This document shows positions 11,401-23,639 of a stretch of 64,000 nt of DNA, in pieces. The DNA is from Diploscapter coronatus (lineage: Eukaryota; Nematoda; Chromadorea; Rhabditida; Rhabditidae): positions 58,427,201 to 58,491,200 of the forward strand of contig OZ038422.1 of the NCBI GenBank assembly GCA_964036155.1, read 5' to 3'. Below the pieces are notes generated by a model. The model had not been told where the DNA came from. It worked only from the letters and a program-made list of their open reading frames with translations, and did not search any database. A program made the position numbers and the translations under genes. The stretch's first letter is position 1. The number at the start of each line of letters is the position of its first letter.

Positions 11401-14400
11401 GAAAGAAAGTGAAGTGGATAAGAAATAGAGCGGGCTCTAACAAGTACTTTCTATTTAACTTTTAGAATTAATCTAAAAGAGCATCATCCTTTCAAAAAAA
11501 AACTCATCTCAAACATTGGAATAAGAGTATAAATCAAGTAGACTAGCTAATTTTCGCTCTGAGACATGAGGAACTCAATATTCCTCCGCCATATTAAAGC
11601 TATGATCACCTATCGCTTGCACAAACTATATATAGGTTTGGGCAAACGAGTATCCTCCTTTAGAAGAATCCAAAATAGTGACTAGACAGACCTGCTGCAG
11701 CATGATGCCCATTTGCGGAGCGCCAGTGGCCACGTCGTAGGGCTGATGGATGGGGTAGAATTGAGCAAACTGGGTGTCCATCAGGGACATGTAGTCGAAA
11801 TTGTCCTCACAATCCTTAAAGCACATTCATTGCTTTTTACTTTGAAAAAGAATAAAAAAAAAACGAATACCATTTGATTCATTTAGTTTAGAAAAAATTG
11901 CAGAATACCTTTGTCAGATTGATTTGAATGAACGACTGAGTGAATAATGAATTTTAGAAGTCTACAGACACTTGTTCGTAACTATGAACAAAGTGTACGA
12001 GTGTGAAAAATCGCTATCGCACAAGACAAGATGCAGATGAGAGAATGGACACTTTGGATATTTGAGGGTTAGAATGGGCTACCTGGATATCATCCCAGTC
12101 AGGTAGAGGACCTCTGGCTTTGCGCTGAGAAGGAGTCAGTTTGGGAGGGGCGTGCGGGTTGCCGCGGGGCTGCTGAGCACCTCTGCAAACAAATTGAACT
12201 AATTAGAATGGAACGAGAGACGTGATGATTTCTATATTATATATTTTGAAATTACAGACTTTCAAACTCGACCCTCAAATCGGTCCGCAGAAAAAATAGC
12301 ATTCGGATTAAGAGAAAAAGGTGTCTTCTTTATCACTCTCGAAGAGATGAGCTATTTTTCTCCCGCGAATCGATTTGCGGGTCGAGTTTTGAGAAGTTTG
12401 AAAAATCGATATCAATTTCAATCTCAATTCTCATAATGTCTTTGCTCAAAAAGATGTTTCGTCACTTACCTATCATTATTCTGATAGTATGGCTTGGCCT
12501 GCTGCTGCTGCTGCTGCTGCTTGTCCTGTGCATTGGCAGACACAGCAGGGTTTGCAGCGTTCTGCTGCATGGGCGACTTGTTCCCGGCCAGATGAGGAGA
12601 CTGGCTGCTGTGGGAATGCATGGCCTGGGGAGGAGGCGCTGCAGTAGTGACACTGGCTAGAGGAACTGCTGCCGGACTCTGCTGCTGACTTCCCGATGCA
12701 TTTCCGCTACTGTTGCCGCCGTACTGCGGCTCCTTCTTGTGCCAGTAGTCCTTCTGCTGCACAGGTCCGCCGCCTCCGCTCTGTCCGTGCTGCTTGTTCT
12801 GACCCTGGTAACGCGGTCCGCCACGGCCACTAGACCGATTCTGCGACTGCTGCTGATTGTTGCCTGAAATTACTTGAGAATTTGAATTTTTATTGGAGCA
12901 CATTGAAAACCATGATCCCTCAGAAGTAAGCTTATGCAAAAAAGAATGTTCTTCCAAAAATCCTCATCCCATTTCGCATTGCTTGTGGACCTGAGTTCTT
13001 TAGGTAGTCAGTTATGTCTAGGATGGTCTAATTTTCTCGTTATAAAAAGCCTTCATTTCAAAACCGTGAGAATGTTCGATACAGATATAAACAAGACACG
13101 AGAATCTATTCAGTGCTCAATTCAGAAATCAGAATTGACATCATAATGGGCGGCAAATTGATTATGACGAAATGACAAAGTCCGTCTTTCTCTTCACTTA
13201 TATCACTACCCATTGTTCTATCTCTATCTACGGCATATATGACCATTTTAGAAATTTTAGAATTTTCCCATTGCACCCTTTTCAAACTGTCGAATGGGAA
13301 TAACGCAGATGTTGAAGGTCGATTTGTTTGGTTCAAAGAAATTTCCCTTACCCATGTGGGACTTGTAGTTGCCACCTCCAGCCGAGGTCGCATTTGTACC
13401 CGCTGCCTGGCCAGTCTGATTCTGGCCTTGCCCACCACTCGTTCCATTGATGCCCTGCTGCTTCTCGTCGCGATTCGTCTGATTATGACGATGCGAGGAA
13501 TGGACCTGCAATTTCAATTTTGGCTTTTTGAAAATGCTCGAGTTTGAAAAATGAAGAATTGTTATTGAGAGAAGTCAGAGAGCCCGACTAGGATCTAGGA
13601 TTATCTCGTTTTAAATGAATGACTCAATGCGTTGATCATTTTCATATCATATACAACCTATCCCAACATTCGTTATTCTTCAAACTCTCCATGGAAAGCT
13701 AATTGTCCATCAAAAATTACCTCATTGGGTTCCTTATTCTGAACCGACTCCATATTAGAATTAATAGTAGTGTGAGGAAGTGAAGTAGTCTGAAATTGAT
13801 TAATTAGTTCAACAAACCTTTATGATTATAATGCCAATCTAGATAGCGTATTGATAGCACGTGACGAATAGAAAGTTCGTTCAAAATCGAAATGTTGTAA
13901 GCATGTGGAAAAATATGAATTCCCAAAATCTTATCTATTCAAGTCAGTTTATCTCCTATCATTTTATCACTAGAAGCATTAGTGTAGTGAGTTCTTACGT
14001 GCATCTCAACATCTCTCATGAACTTCTTATTCGTCGCGCATTTTTAACCTGTAGTTCTAAAAAGCGAACTTTGTGCCTCTTCAGTATGCAGTTGTTTTGA
14101 AACGAGATTGAAAAAATCGATTGATTAGATTAACACAAACAGGCAGATGAATGTCAATAATCAAAGTACTGCCTTTACATGGGAACGGAAGCAAAAGAGA
14201 ATGTTCGAAATCTATCATTTGTGTCAGATTTTCAACTGTTTCAATGTTCAAAGACTATTTTAGGTCAAGTTTCCAAATGTAGTGGGGAACTTTTATTATC
14301 AATCAAACGACTGATTGTCTTATGTTTTTCTGCATCTGAACGGAGGTCCAGACTACATACTCATGCATACTATTCACGAGAAACTCGCTGTTCTGTACAA

Positions 14401-17400
14401 CTGGTCAATATTTGATCATTTCTTTCTGCATACTGTACACCATTTGTAAACATGATTTTCGGATTTTGAATAGGAAATTTAACTGACCACGAAATTCAAT
14501 TGTTCCTCAGTGCCATTGATTAGAGAATGGATAGGAATAGAGGCAGCCGACTGAAAAACAATACAAATAATCATTGCTCACGGAAATATTACTGAATTAA
14601 GTAAGGAGTGAATAACATAGTTGATCATTCATTTTCTTGTTTTCAAAAATTGTTTCTGACAGAAAAGTTTTCAAAGATATTTTTCCTCCGAGATGGCTGT
14701 TTTTTTCAAATTTAGAAGAAGAGGATAAATTTCCTCTCAAACGGCCAAATTGATGTACCTGTGCAATGTTGTTGGTGTTGATGGCCTCCTTTATGCCCTT
14801 TGCATTCTTCTTCCAGCCCTGACTCGCTCCTTGTTTGTAGTAGATTCCACTCGCGGCATTCTCCGCGTAACTGAAAAAGAATGAATAAAAATGATAGAAT
14901 TTCAATGAAATCAGCCGAATGCATTCTGCATTTGCGATGACGAAATTATTTGAGCCATTGATTACGTCAGCAAAATTTCAATGATTTGATATGAACGATG
15001 AGTGTACAGTTCGTATATATGATTACGCATATTCAAGGTGGAAGTATATCATGATGAGCACGTTATTAAAAAAAAAAGAATAAATGCGATATCTGAAATA
15101 TTTTCACTCTCGAGGTCTAAATTGAAGTTAGGAGAATATACTTGTAAGGTTTTACATTTGATATCAGATAAAATGGGTTGAAGTTACAATTACGCAAAAT
15201 TGCATAAGAATTTATCGAAAATTTGTTGGATCATCTTTCCAGTGATTGTTTCGCAATATATTCACTATATTCTTCTATCATATTTTCATGTTACTTTTTG
15301 AATTCGTAACCGTCTTCATCACTGATAAGAATAGTTATTTCTAGTGTGCTCATTTTATGTTCGAAATCCTCTTAAAGTCAAGCAATCTCGATGATCAGAA
15401 ATGAATGTGAACGTTTTTCTCATGGTTTAGTTCTGTATTCTAAATTTTCTAATCGATATGACAGTAAAATATATGCCAGTACAGATCAGTTCTAGCTCTA
15501 CATCAATTTACATCTTCTCATTCATCGCTCTTTGGTGTTCTTTCAAAAGCGCCGCTTTCATAAGCTAATAATGAAGACTTTGAATACATAAATAAATGAA
15601 AGGATAAGAACTCGATCGTGTGAAAATTAGAAAAGGACTTTTGGAGCTTTTGAAAATACAGAAAAAACATGACAGTCCGAAATAAACATTGAAAAATGAT
15701 GAAATTGATGTGATATTCAGATCAAGACTTACAATGAAAGATTACTGCTAATGAGCTGCAAGACAGACATTTCCATTCACCTGCTCAAAGATAAAGATCT
15801 ATAAATTTGCAGAGCAAAAAACTGCCGAATAAAAAAAATCGAGATGCATTTTTAATATTTTTTAAAACATCAAACGTTACAAATCGCACCAACTAAAATA
15901 TTGTTCATCGTTGCGCAATCTCTGCTGACAGAATTCAAATTGAACCTTCTTCTACAGGAAGAAACATATAAATGAAAAAAAAACTGACGAGGGAATAAAA
16001 ATATTCCTTAAAAAGACGATCAATCTATAAATTGAGAAGGCGCTTATAATGAACACAGCTCGTGCAATAAGGAAGTCGGGGGGAAGGCGGAATTTATAAG
16101 CGGAAACAAAAGAGCGGGCTGTTCGAGGATGGAAGCGATTCAAAAAGGCAAGAAAATACAGAAACAAAAACGGATGATGGAAATGATGGAAAGTGAGTGA
16201 AAAGGAAAAGACAGAAAAACGAGATGAAAAGAGACGAGAAAGGCAAAGGCAAATGCATAGGGGAAAGGCAGAAGGGATGCGTCTGGAACTGCCTCCGCGA
16301 CTGAACTCCGACAGACACAGGCAGCCTACTGCCTACTGCACAGAAATGTCGATATTATGCCTCTTTAGCAAAGGAACACGAGAGAATTTAGGCCAGATTG
16401 ATAAACGGATCGATGAAATGAATGGGGGAATTGGATGGAGCTGTGATTAAAGGCATGAAGCTGGCTGATTGCAGGAGTCGAGCCTGGAGCATACGATAAG
16501 AAATCGATGAACATTTGGGTTAAAATCGCACGAGAACAGGCAAGAGAAACAAAGACAGAAACAGAGACTATGAAAATGCTGGGGAAGGGAAGCGAAAGGG
16601 GGAAAAGGGAAAGCAGAAGGGAAGGCTGTGGACGGACGGGCCGCCTCATAGAACCGCTGTATTGCTGCTGCATCGCGGGGCAAGGTGGTGATGGACTGCA
16701 GTGAATGGAGAGAAGGCAGAGACGCAGATGGAGGGTGAGAGAGAGGCAGAACAGTGAAGAGAACAGAGAATAAAAGAGCACAGAGACAGAGCGGATGTGA
16801 GAGAGCGCAGAGATGACAGAGAGAAAGAGCGCACACACACACACACACACACAACGCAGCCATTGCATTGCATCGTTGCTGAAGAGAGGGGTCTAGCGGC
16901 AGATAGCAGATAGAGAGTGAGGAGAGTCCAGAGTTGACAGACAGACATACAGACAAGCAGAGAGTGAATGATTTCTATTTCTCCGCTTTGAGACTGAGAC
17001 TGAGACGAGAGGGCCACTCTCTCTCTCTCTCTTTCTCTCTATCACATATAATGAGAAATGAGAAAATAAAGGGCCACAACACAGCTACAGAGCTACAGAG
17101 AGATAGACGATAGAAGATAGAAGATACACATGAAAGTAGGCACTGGAGGCACATTCATTGGAATTTGGAATTGAAGTTCGGCGGGAGAAATGAAGAGGAG
17201 AATAAAGAATTAAATGAAAATGGAAGATAAGCTCGGGCGAGTTCAAGATGAATGCACACATATTCCAGACATTCGGACATACTCGCGAAATCCGCATTCA
17301 ATATCCATCCCACTCTCTTCAAACTGCCTACTAAAGCCATATAATCATCGTCATTCGATGCATTGCATCGATACCCGTCTCCTTTCCCCTCTCTCCCTCC

Positions 17401-20400
17401 TCTGCGATTCTGCATTCCTCCACCAACCAATCAATCAGCGATTTTCGTTCGATAAAAAACGCTGATCTGATAAAATGCGACGAGATAAAGGAAAAGAGGG
17501 GGTGCGCATCGCTCTTCTCACTTCCCGACTGTGTTATGATCAAAATCCAGCTTTGCAAGGCTATAGTTGACATGAAAATCACAGGGATAATCACAATATA
17601 TAGACGGGAAGGAGAAACGACTCGAGGGCTAATGAGTTGTGGATGGGCAATGAAAGCGGCAGCCTGCCTGCTTATGGATCTAAAAATTGCTGCGATCTGT
17701 TTTCGTAGAAATTCACAATATGCGCTCGCATTGAATCGAATGCTAACAAAAAGAAAAGGAAAGGGAAGGGAGAAAGGCTGGAATCCCAAAAAACAGCCTG
17801 ATACAGAAGAGGGAAGGAGAAAGAGAACGAGAAAGAAAGGAAGAAAAACGAGAACGCGGAATGCCGTGTAGCTGGCAGAAGACGTAATTACGAAGGGATA
17901 AAGGGACAAACAGGCTGAGAAGTGAAGTAAAAACGGAGCAAATAAAGAAAGAAATGGAAAGGGGGAATGAAAATGGCGCGAGAAAGGGAAAGAAGGGGAA
18001 GAGCTGCATGGGCACAGGGCAGCAGCTAGGCTGCATGCCTGCTTGTGCATTTGTGCATGACGTCGTCTCCTCCCCCTCTCCTCTTTTCACACACACACAA
18101 CCCCCATCCAGAGTAGAGCCTGAGGCAGCTGATTTCCCTTTGCTGCAGCAGAGAAACGCACACAAATTATGACATCGACAAGATGAATGAATCGAATTCG
18201 CAGCGAGAGAACTCATTGCAGAAAAAGGTTGAGAAATGGCTTTGCAGTGAAGAGATAACAATTGAATGGCATCAATGAAATTGCACTTTTCAATAAGTAA
18301 GTAGAAATAAAAGAATGGATACAAATTGCCGAACATTTTAGAAACCAATTCCCAGAAAGTCATTTTCAGGAGAAAGGAAAGGGGGACAACATCTTTCTAG
18401 AGAATATTCAGTGATGAGCATGAAAAGGCTGTAACTATTTCATGGATAGAAACACGAATTACCTAAATTCCAGAAAGTAAGAGAATGAAATCAATTCTTA
18501 TCTCCATCGCACGAAAACTTTAAAATTCAATTGATTTCTCTGCAGAATAATGTTGTGCAATAGTTTTTCATTTCCAGTTTTCGTTTTTTGAGCAGTTTCT
18601 TTTCTCCAAAAGTCAAAACAGACTGTCTGATGTTTTGAATGAGACTCTGGGATCGCACCCACACAAATCGTGAATGAATTCCTGCATTTCAAAGTAAAAA
18701 TGATTCACTTTCTGCATAAGCCAACGAATTTTCGGAATATCTCCTCCTCTTTTGACTAATGGAATGTGATGCGTGTGCATGCGTGATTGCGTCACAATTC
18801 GGAGAACCACTGAGAATATTCCCCTTTTCCCTGTCCTTTCAAAGGCTATTTATGTTTCCTTTGCAATTCAAAAGTAGGCAAATTGAGACATGCGAATGAG
18901 AATCGCATTATCAAAAGAGGGGTTGTAAATTGCAATGCGTTCCGCTGAAAATGGGGCTGCGGGCAGAGGGCTGGCGCCGAGCAGAGAAGGTCCGATGATA
19001 AGGACAGGGGATGGGAAGGGAAGCCGAAAGGAAGAGAAGAAGGAGGAGAAAAGCCATTACTGGGAAATAATAAGTGAAGATGAGCAGAAAGCAGAAAGCA
19101 TCTGAAGTGTTCAGTAGACTGAATCAATCTCGCTCTTGCCGGGCTCGACATCGTTCATTTCCATCCTCCCCTTCAGCCTTCAGCCCTCAGTCCTCCCTCT
19201 ATCCATTCTATTCCCCTCTCTTCCCTCACATCTGCTCGCTCCCCTAATTGCTCGACATATGGAGAAAGACCCCATCTATGGCAATGGAGCTGTAAAAAAA
19301 GTGAAAATTGGAAAAAGATCGAGCACCAATTTAATCTCGATCTGCTAATCGTGCAACGCGATCTCCCCCGATGTGCTCTATTCGCATTGGAAGTGAATAG
19401 TAAGTTGACAGAAAAAGGAGATAGCCTACACATAAATAATAGATCAGGAATAGTGATTTGCTGAAGTAATCAAGGCTGTATCACAAATAAGTAATTCTTT
19501 TCTGAGCTTCTCATTTTTCATTCTTTCAAATCATGAATACATCTTGCTCTACTTGCTGATTCATTTCAGCGAAAATAAGATTTTTCTCGGATCAGAATCA
19601 AGTAGTGAACCCGCAAACTGTCTTTCGTAATTCCAAACAAACTGAATCTAGATAAATTTCTAACAGGAAATTTTGAATAAAGGGAGTTAGCCATAAATTG
19701 CGAGATCCTCTATCTTATTTGATGAACCTTTTCGTCTATCCACGATTCTTCTTCTTCTTCAATAAATGCCAAACATGACTAACCAGTACTCGGATCCATC
19801 GGAGTGAGGCGACGACTGCTGCCTGTGTCTGTCCCTCTGCTCTCTCTGCTCCTTGCCCATCTGCTGCTGTGCATCCCCATGTTCGTGAGCATTTCCGTTG
19901 GTCATTAGTAGTTCGTCAGCCGAGTTTGCCGCATCTAGTCGGGGCCACTCCATCTCCATGTTCTGCTTCTGCTGCTCTCCTTTGCCCTGTCCCTGGCCCG
20001 TTCTTCTAATCTCGCCTCCATTCATCTCCTTCATTTCCTGCAAACAAATCAACATCATTTTTAGAAGGTCGATTTTGAATGCTATATATCTCCTTATTGT
20101 AAATGCATATTCCTATTTCGTCTGGTAGAATAATATATCAGACACTGATAAATCTTGTCACAATAGATTCAGATAGTTCTCTTCTTGAATCATAAGATTT
20201 CTAAAATGACTACATTTGGAAAGTCAGAACTAATGTCAAGATATGAACAGAAAATGCTAATAAGGCTGCAAAACAAGTGAATCACATTCGTCTTGACGAG
20301 TTAAACAGCGCGAATGCTGACATCAGCTAATGACAGACATAGAGGCCATGAGTAAGACTCAAAAATATACGGGGAATAGGTCGCGAGACCAAAATCGTGG

Positions 20401-23400
20401 CTACGAGGTCATCACGCGAAACAAATTTTTTTTTAATATTTCAGGCTAGATGTAAAATTGTGAAAGAAATATCATGAAGAAGATTGTATGGACATCATGG
20501 CTCAAGTACTCGCCAGGTTTGACTGATGATGAGCATTTTTCTAACATCAAGAAGCTTTAGAAGACTTGTCAGAAATTCAAGATCTTGAAAATTCATATTT
20601 CTCCATCAATTCATTTGTTTGCCTCACCTTCCTGTCCGTGCCTCTGCCATCGTCCTTTTTAATACTGGCTTTCTTAGTTTCAGCGGGCTTCGGTTTGTGT
20701 TTATGTTCCACAGCGATTTGGACGGGCACGGGCACAGGCGTCTGTGCGGAGACAGCAGTGGGCGTAGACGGAAGAGTCGAGTTGTTGTTGCTGTTCACTG
20801 GTCCGTTCGTCATCACTGTCTCCTTATTCACTTGTTCAGATTGAGCATCTGAAAATTTACTGAATTAATGGAAGGAATTTCAATAATTAGATCGCAAACT
20901 CCGCTCCCTCGCATTTTTCGCTTTTAATCAACGAGCGATCATTGGGACCCCAAAATAGGAAGCAAGTCCCCTTCAAAGTGGAGATACATAAAAAAAAAAG
21001 TTGTAAGCTAATTCGAGGAACCACCCAATGAAATGATTCTGTACAAAAAATCATTCCAAAATTCCGATGTTGGCAAGTGTTAATGCTTTTTTGTAAAGCA
21101 AAACCGTGCTCACTTTGATGAATACTTTCGATGAATTTTTCGATCAAAAATGATTGTTTTCTTCACCAACGTTTTAGTTACATCAAAATTCAACTTTTGA
21201 AGCAGAAAAATTATAGATTTTGTAAAACCCTTTGCGGTTCCTATCAATAATTTATGAGTGTACATCTTTTTTAATACTCTGCACAATGGAGGTATAAAAC
21301 TTGAAATTCTTCTCTGCTTCAAAGTAAGAATACGAATTTCAATACAACAAACATTCAACCATTGAACGATTCAGTAAAATGACTCATTTAGGGAACGTCC
21401 TGATTATGTTGGCAAATAAGTGGTGATAAGCAGGATTGGAAGAGAACAGAGCAAACTACCTAGTACACATATTCTCAGGCCTTATTCCTAACGATAGACT
21501 CATCCATCGTTGTCGGAAATAGGAAAGAAGTTCAGAAAATTTATCTTCCTTACTTCACGACAACGATAACAGTTTGATTTTGAAGGATAAACGAGTAATG
21601 ACTTGTCACGTTCTGCAAATTCGTCCTTTCTTTCATTAGTACCTTTGTTTTTGAACCAGGCATTGACAGCAGGAAGAGGAGCAGGTTCGAGGGCGACTGG
21701 CTGTGTCTGCTCGTGCCCATTTCCTCCCGAGGGCGATCCATCTCCTGACTTCTTTCCTCCTCCGTTCTTATTCTTCTCGTCGCCCGACTTGTTCGCTCCT
21801 TCCTGTCTGCGCTTGTCGCGTTCCTTCTGAAAACAGTAATGATAGCTTGTCAATACAAGTCATAAAGTGAATTCGAATTTGCCAGTAACATTGTATTCAT
21901 GATTCTCCAACAGACTCGTCCTTTTTATGATGCAGGAAGTATAACATGATTCTTCACTGTCCCCTTTTGCATCTTCTGCACAACGCCAACAAATGGCAGA
22001 ATTTTGTTGAATCATAAAGCTGCATTTTACTGCATCTCGACATTGCATCGCTTGTCAGTTCCTGCTTACCCTGTTCAACTTCTTGCGAGCCGCCCTCTGA
22101 TCATTCCGCTCTCCGCGACCACTGAAAATCGAATAATGAAATGCTGCTTCTCATATCAGATTCTAATTTTCACTAGATTGTATATTTCTTACCCCTTGTC
22201 ATTTTTGCCCCCAGTTCCATTCCCATTTCCACCAGCCTTGTCCTTGCCGGGCGATTTGTTGGGCGTCTGCTGGTTTGCAACCGCATTTGAGCCCGTCTGA
22301 GTAGCGCTGCCAGACGCAGCTGCATCATTGTAATTCTGCGTGTCCGTCATTCCACCTGAAAGTTAGATAATTCGTTGTTTCTCCTTGGCTTTTAGCAGAA
22401 ACGTTAATGGGTACATGGCAAAATGTTGACAATTTCAAGCATACATAGTCAAGGGTTTCATCCAGAACGAAAAAATTATGAGGGTCTGGAGCTAGAATTT
22501 TTCTATAAAAATTGATCAGTGAGTTCCTCGTCGATATTTAGCCAAGCATCTTGACTTAAACTGTTTATGTCTGATTTCAACTTTTATGGAGCGAGTTGTA
22601 ATGGGAATTGCCAACATTTTGCAGTGAAACCGAGCTTTTTAGGCTGAAGGTACTTTGTTACCAAACGCTATTTCTCCCCTTTTTCATCCTTTCCCACATT
22701 ATCTAGTCGTTGGTAACAATGTACTCACTCTTGGTAACAAAGTACCTTCAGTCAGTTCTTTATCGAGATGAAACGACTCCAATTCGAGTTCCAAAAACTG
22801 CTCTACTGACAAATGTTAATGGAAGATATTCAGGAGCTGATTCGAGTCATCTCGATAATGTCTGATAAGAAAAGATTTTGATTTAAGGGTCCGGCTTTTA
22901 GAATGAGAAAAAGTGGAACCTACCAAATCAGCATCGTTGATTGCAAGTACACAAACATTTTTTGCTATAGAGAAGTTTCATTTTTCAAACAAAAGCATAA
23001 ATTTGATAAAGAGGGAACTCTCAAAGAGAATTGGTTAAAGGCATACTACTTCGCCACATTATCCTTCTCAAATTATCATTTTTCCTGTTGCTGGTGTATG
23101 ATAAGACGAGTGACTGGAATAAGAAGAGAAGACAATGGATGAATGGGAAAAGCGGGAAATGCGAAAAAACTAGTGTGCGAAGTAGCGCAGTGGATATGCT
23201 TTAACCAATTTTCTTAGCGTTTTTTTGTCAAATTTATGCTATTTTTGAGAAACGAAAGTGTTCCATAGCAGCAAATATTTGTATATCTGTAATCAGCAAT
23301 ATTGGTTTGGTAGGTTTCACCTGTTCCCATTCGAAAAACCGGACCATAGTTCGAAATCTTCCCTTGTGAAAGGTCATGGATTTGTTCACTTCCCACCTGT

Positions 23401-23469
23401 CTCATTAGCAGCCGTGTCCGTCTTGCCGGACACGATGGATGCGAAGGAGAGCATGGGTTTGTCGGTCAT
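8439..23469 (-). CDS. larp1: La-related protein 1 (LARP1) without DM15 region
   Basis: LARP1 is a cytoplasmic RNA-binding protein controlling stability and translation of TOP mRNAs. Eighteen exons, phases consistent: 23397-23469, 22193-22355, 22070-22121, 21643-21826, 20628-20848, 19784-20037, 14759-14870, 14488-14550, 13721-13789, 13352-13505, 12470-12863, 12083-12182, 11692-11814, 10836-10956, 10025-10241, 9562-9727, 8908-9369, 8439-8609; 1032 residues. The N-terminus has SFASIVSGK and [12 protein letters not shown], both LARP1-like, then Gln/Gly/Asn-rich disorder with a Q7 run. GPLPDWDD precedes the La motif (about 760-822: [20 protein letters not shown], then [12 protein letters not shown]), followed by KHWPLPP. 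The tail is low-complexity and ends in NSGNAS. The DM15 cap-binding repeats expected at the C-terminus are absent. The start follows a TTTCAG acceptor near 23628. One intron spans 4.9 kb. Confidence 0.93.
11190..11460 (+). repeat. Dispersed repeat family B, copy 1
   Basis: It matches 41640-41908 in the same orientation; the best-kept core is GAGCAGTG(C/T)CCG(A/T)TAGGCGGC followed by a purine-rich stretch, then GAG(C/T)GRGC and TTTCT. It lies in LARP1 intron 10957-11691 and is non-coding. Its class is unknown; no terminal repeats were found. Confidence 0.7.
12259..12397. repeat. Foldback element in LARP1 intron
   Basis: The left arm 12259-12300 (CAAACTCGACCCTCAAATCG...AAAATAGC) pairs with the right arm 12351-12397 read in reverse (AAACTCGACCCGCAAATCG...AAAATAGC), separated by 50 nt. 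It occupies much of intron 12183-12469. Confidence 0.72.
12489..12524 (-). repeat. CAG repeat encoding a glutamine run in LARP1
   Basis: A (CTG)n tract on the plus strand is read as seven consecutive Gln codons on the minus strand inside LARP1 exon 12470-12863, close to the exon's 3' end. More CAG-rich codons surround it. It is a likely length-polymorphic site. Confidence 0.75.
16831..16853. repeat. (CA)n microsatellite
   Basis: An uninterrupted CACACA tract of about 22 nt inside the purine-rich LARP1 intron. A (CT)n tract follows at about 17017-17040. Confidence 0.9.
17017..17040. repeat. (CT)n microsatellite
   Basis: A CTCTCT tract with one TTT interruption in the same LARP1 intron. Confidence 0.85.
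20893..21236 (+). mobile_element. Dispersed repeat family A, copy 2
   Basis: Homologous to 3045-3397, with the same CGCAAA...TTTGCG termini and ordered internal matches. It lies in LARP1 intron 20849-21642, antisense to that gene. Non-coding and divergent from copy 1, so not recent. Confidence 0.75.
22644..22751. repeat. Perfect 21-bp inverted repeat in LARP1 intron 1
   Basis: Positions 22644-22664 (CTGAAGGTACTTTGTTACCA, then A) are exactly repeated in inverse orientation at 22731-22751, with a 66-nt spacer. A partial third copy, TTGGTAACAATGTAC, lies at about 22710-22724 in the spacer. Confidence 0.85.
22862..23372. mobile_element. Long foldback element, arms about 200 nt
   Basis: Arm 22862-23062 matches the reverse complement of 23165-23372 almost end to end (shared words GGTCCGG, ACCTACCAAA, AAGCATAAATTTGA, ATTGGTTAAAG). 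The arms are diverged, with a spacer of about 100 nt. Translated, both arms show a similar YQ..I.D..YTNI.CY peptide, probably chance from shared sequence. It ends 25 nt before the LARP1 exon-1 donor. Confidence 0.75.
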
Positions 23470-23639
23470 TTTGCCTTTGTTCTCTTCCACTCTTTGCTCC
23501 TTGCCTTGCTCTCTGCTTTCAGCTTTCAGGTCGAATCCGATTCCTTTCCCGTCCAGACGACCAAACAGACACAGAGTCCGAAGACGTGCGCCACACCAAA
23601 CTGACACTGATCTACGCTTTTCCGAGCTGAAATCAACAA

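Larger units (their letters stand above)
14871..19783. other. 4.9-kb LARP1 intron with strong purine/pyrimidine asymmetry
   Basis: From about 16060 to 18120 the plus strand is dominated by A and G (GAAAGG, GAGAGA, AGACAG words), which opens long minus-strand frames of Ser/Leu/Phe/Pro-rich nonsense. These have no family likeness, no coherent start and no splice phasing, so I do not call genes. The flanking LARP1 exons join in phase across the whole intron. Confidence 0.6.

Noticed and set aside
16365..18363. Several long minus-strand frames (up to 239 codons)
   Set aside because: Ser/Leu/Phe/Pro-rich nonsense produced by the purine-rich plus strand; no domain, no splice phasing, inside a LARP1 intron whose flanking exons join in phase.
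22193..22350. ATG at 22350 as LARP1 start
   Set aside because: The exon extends in phase to an upstream exon (23397-23469) encoding a LARP1-like SFASIVSGK start; both are possible isoforms, but the longer one explains both acceptors.
22915..23390. Two similar short peptides on opposite strands
   Set aside because: The peptide similarity follows directly from the inverted DNA repeat; neither frame has a stop-free extension or splice context.
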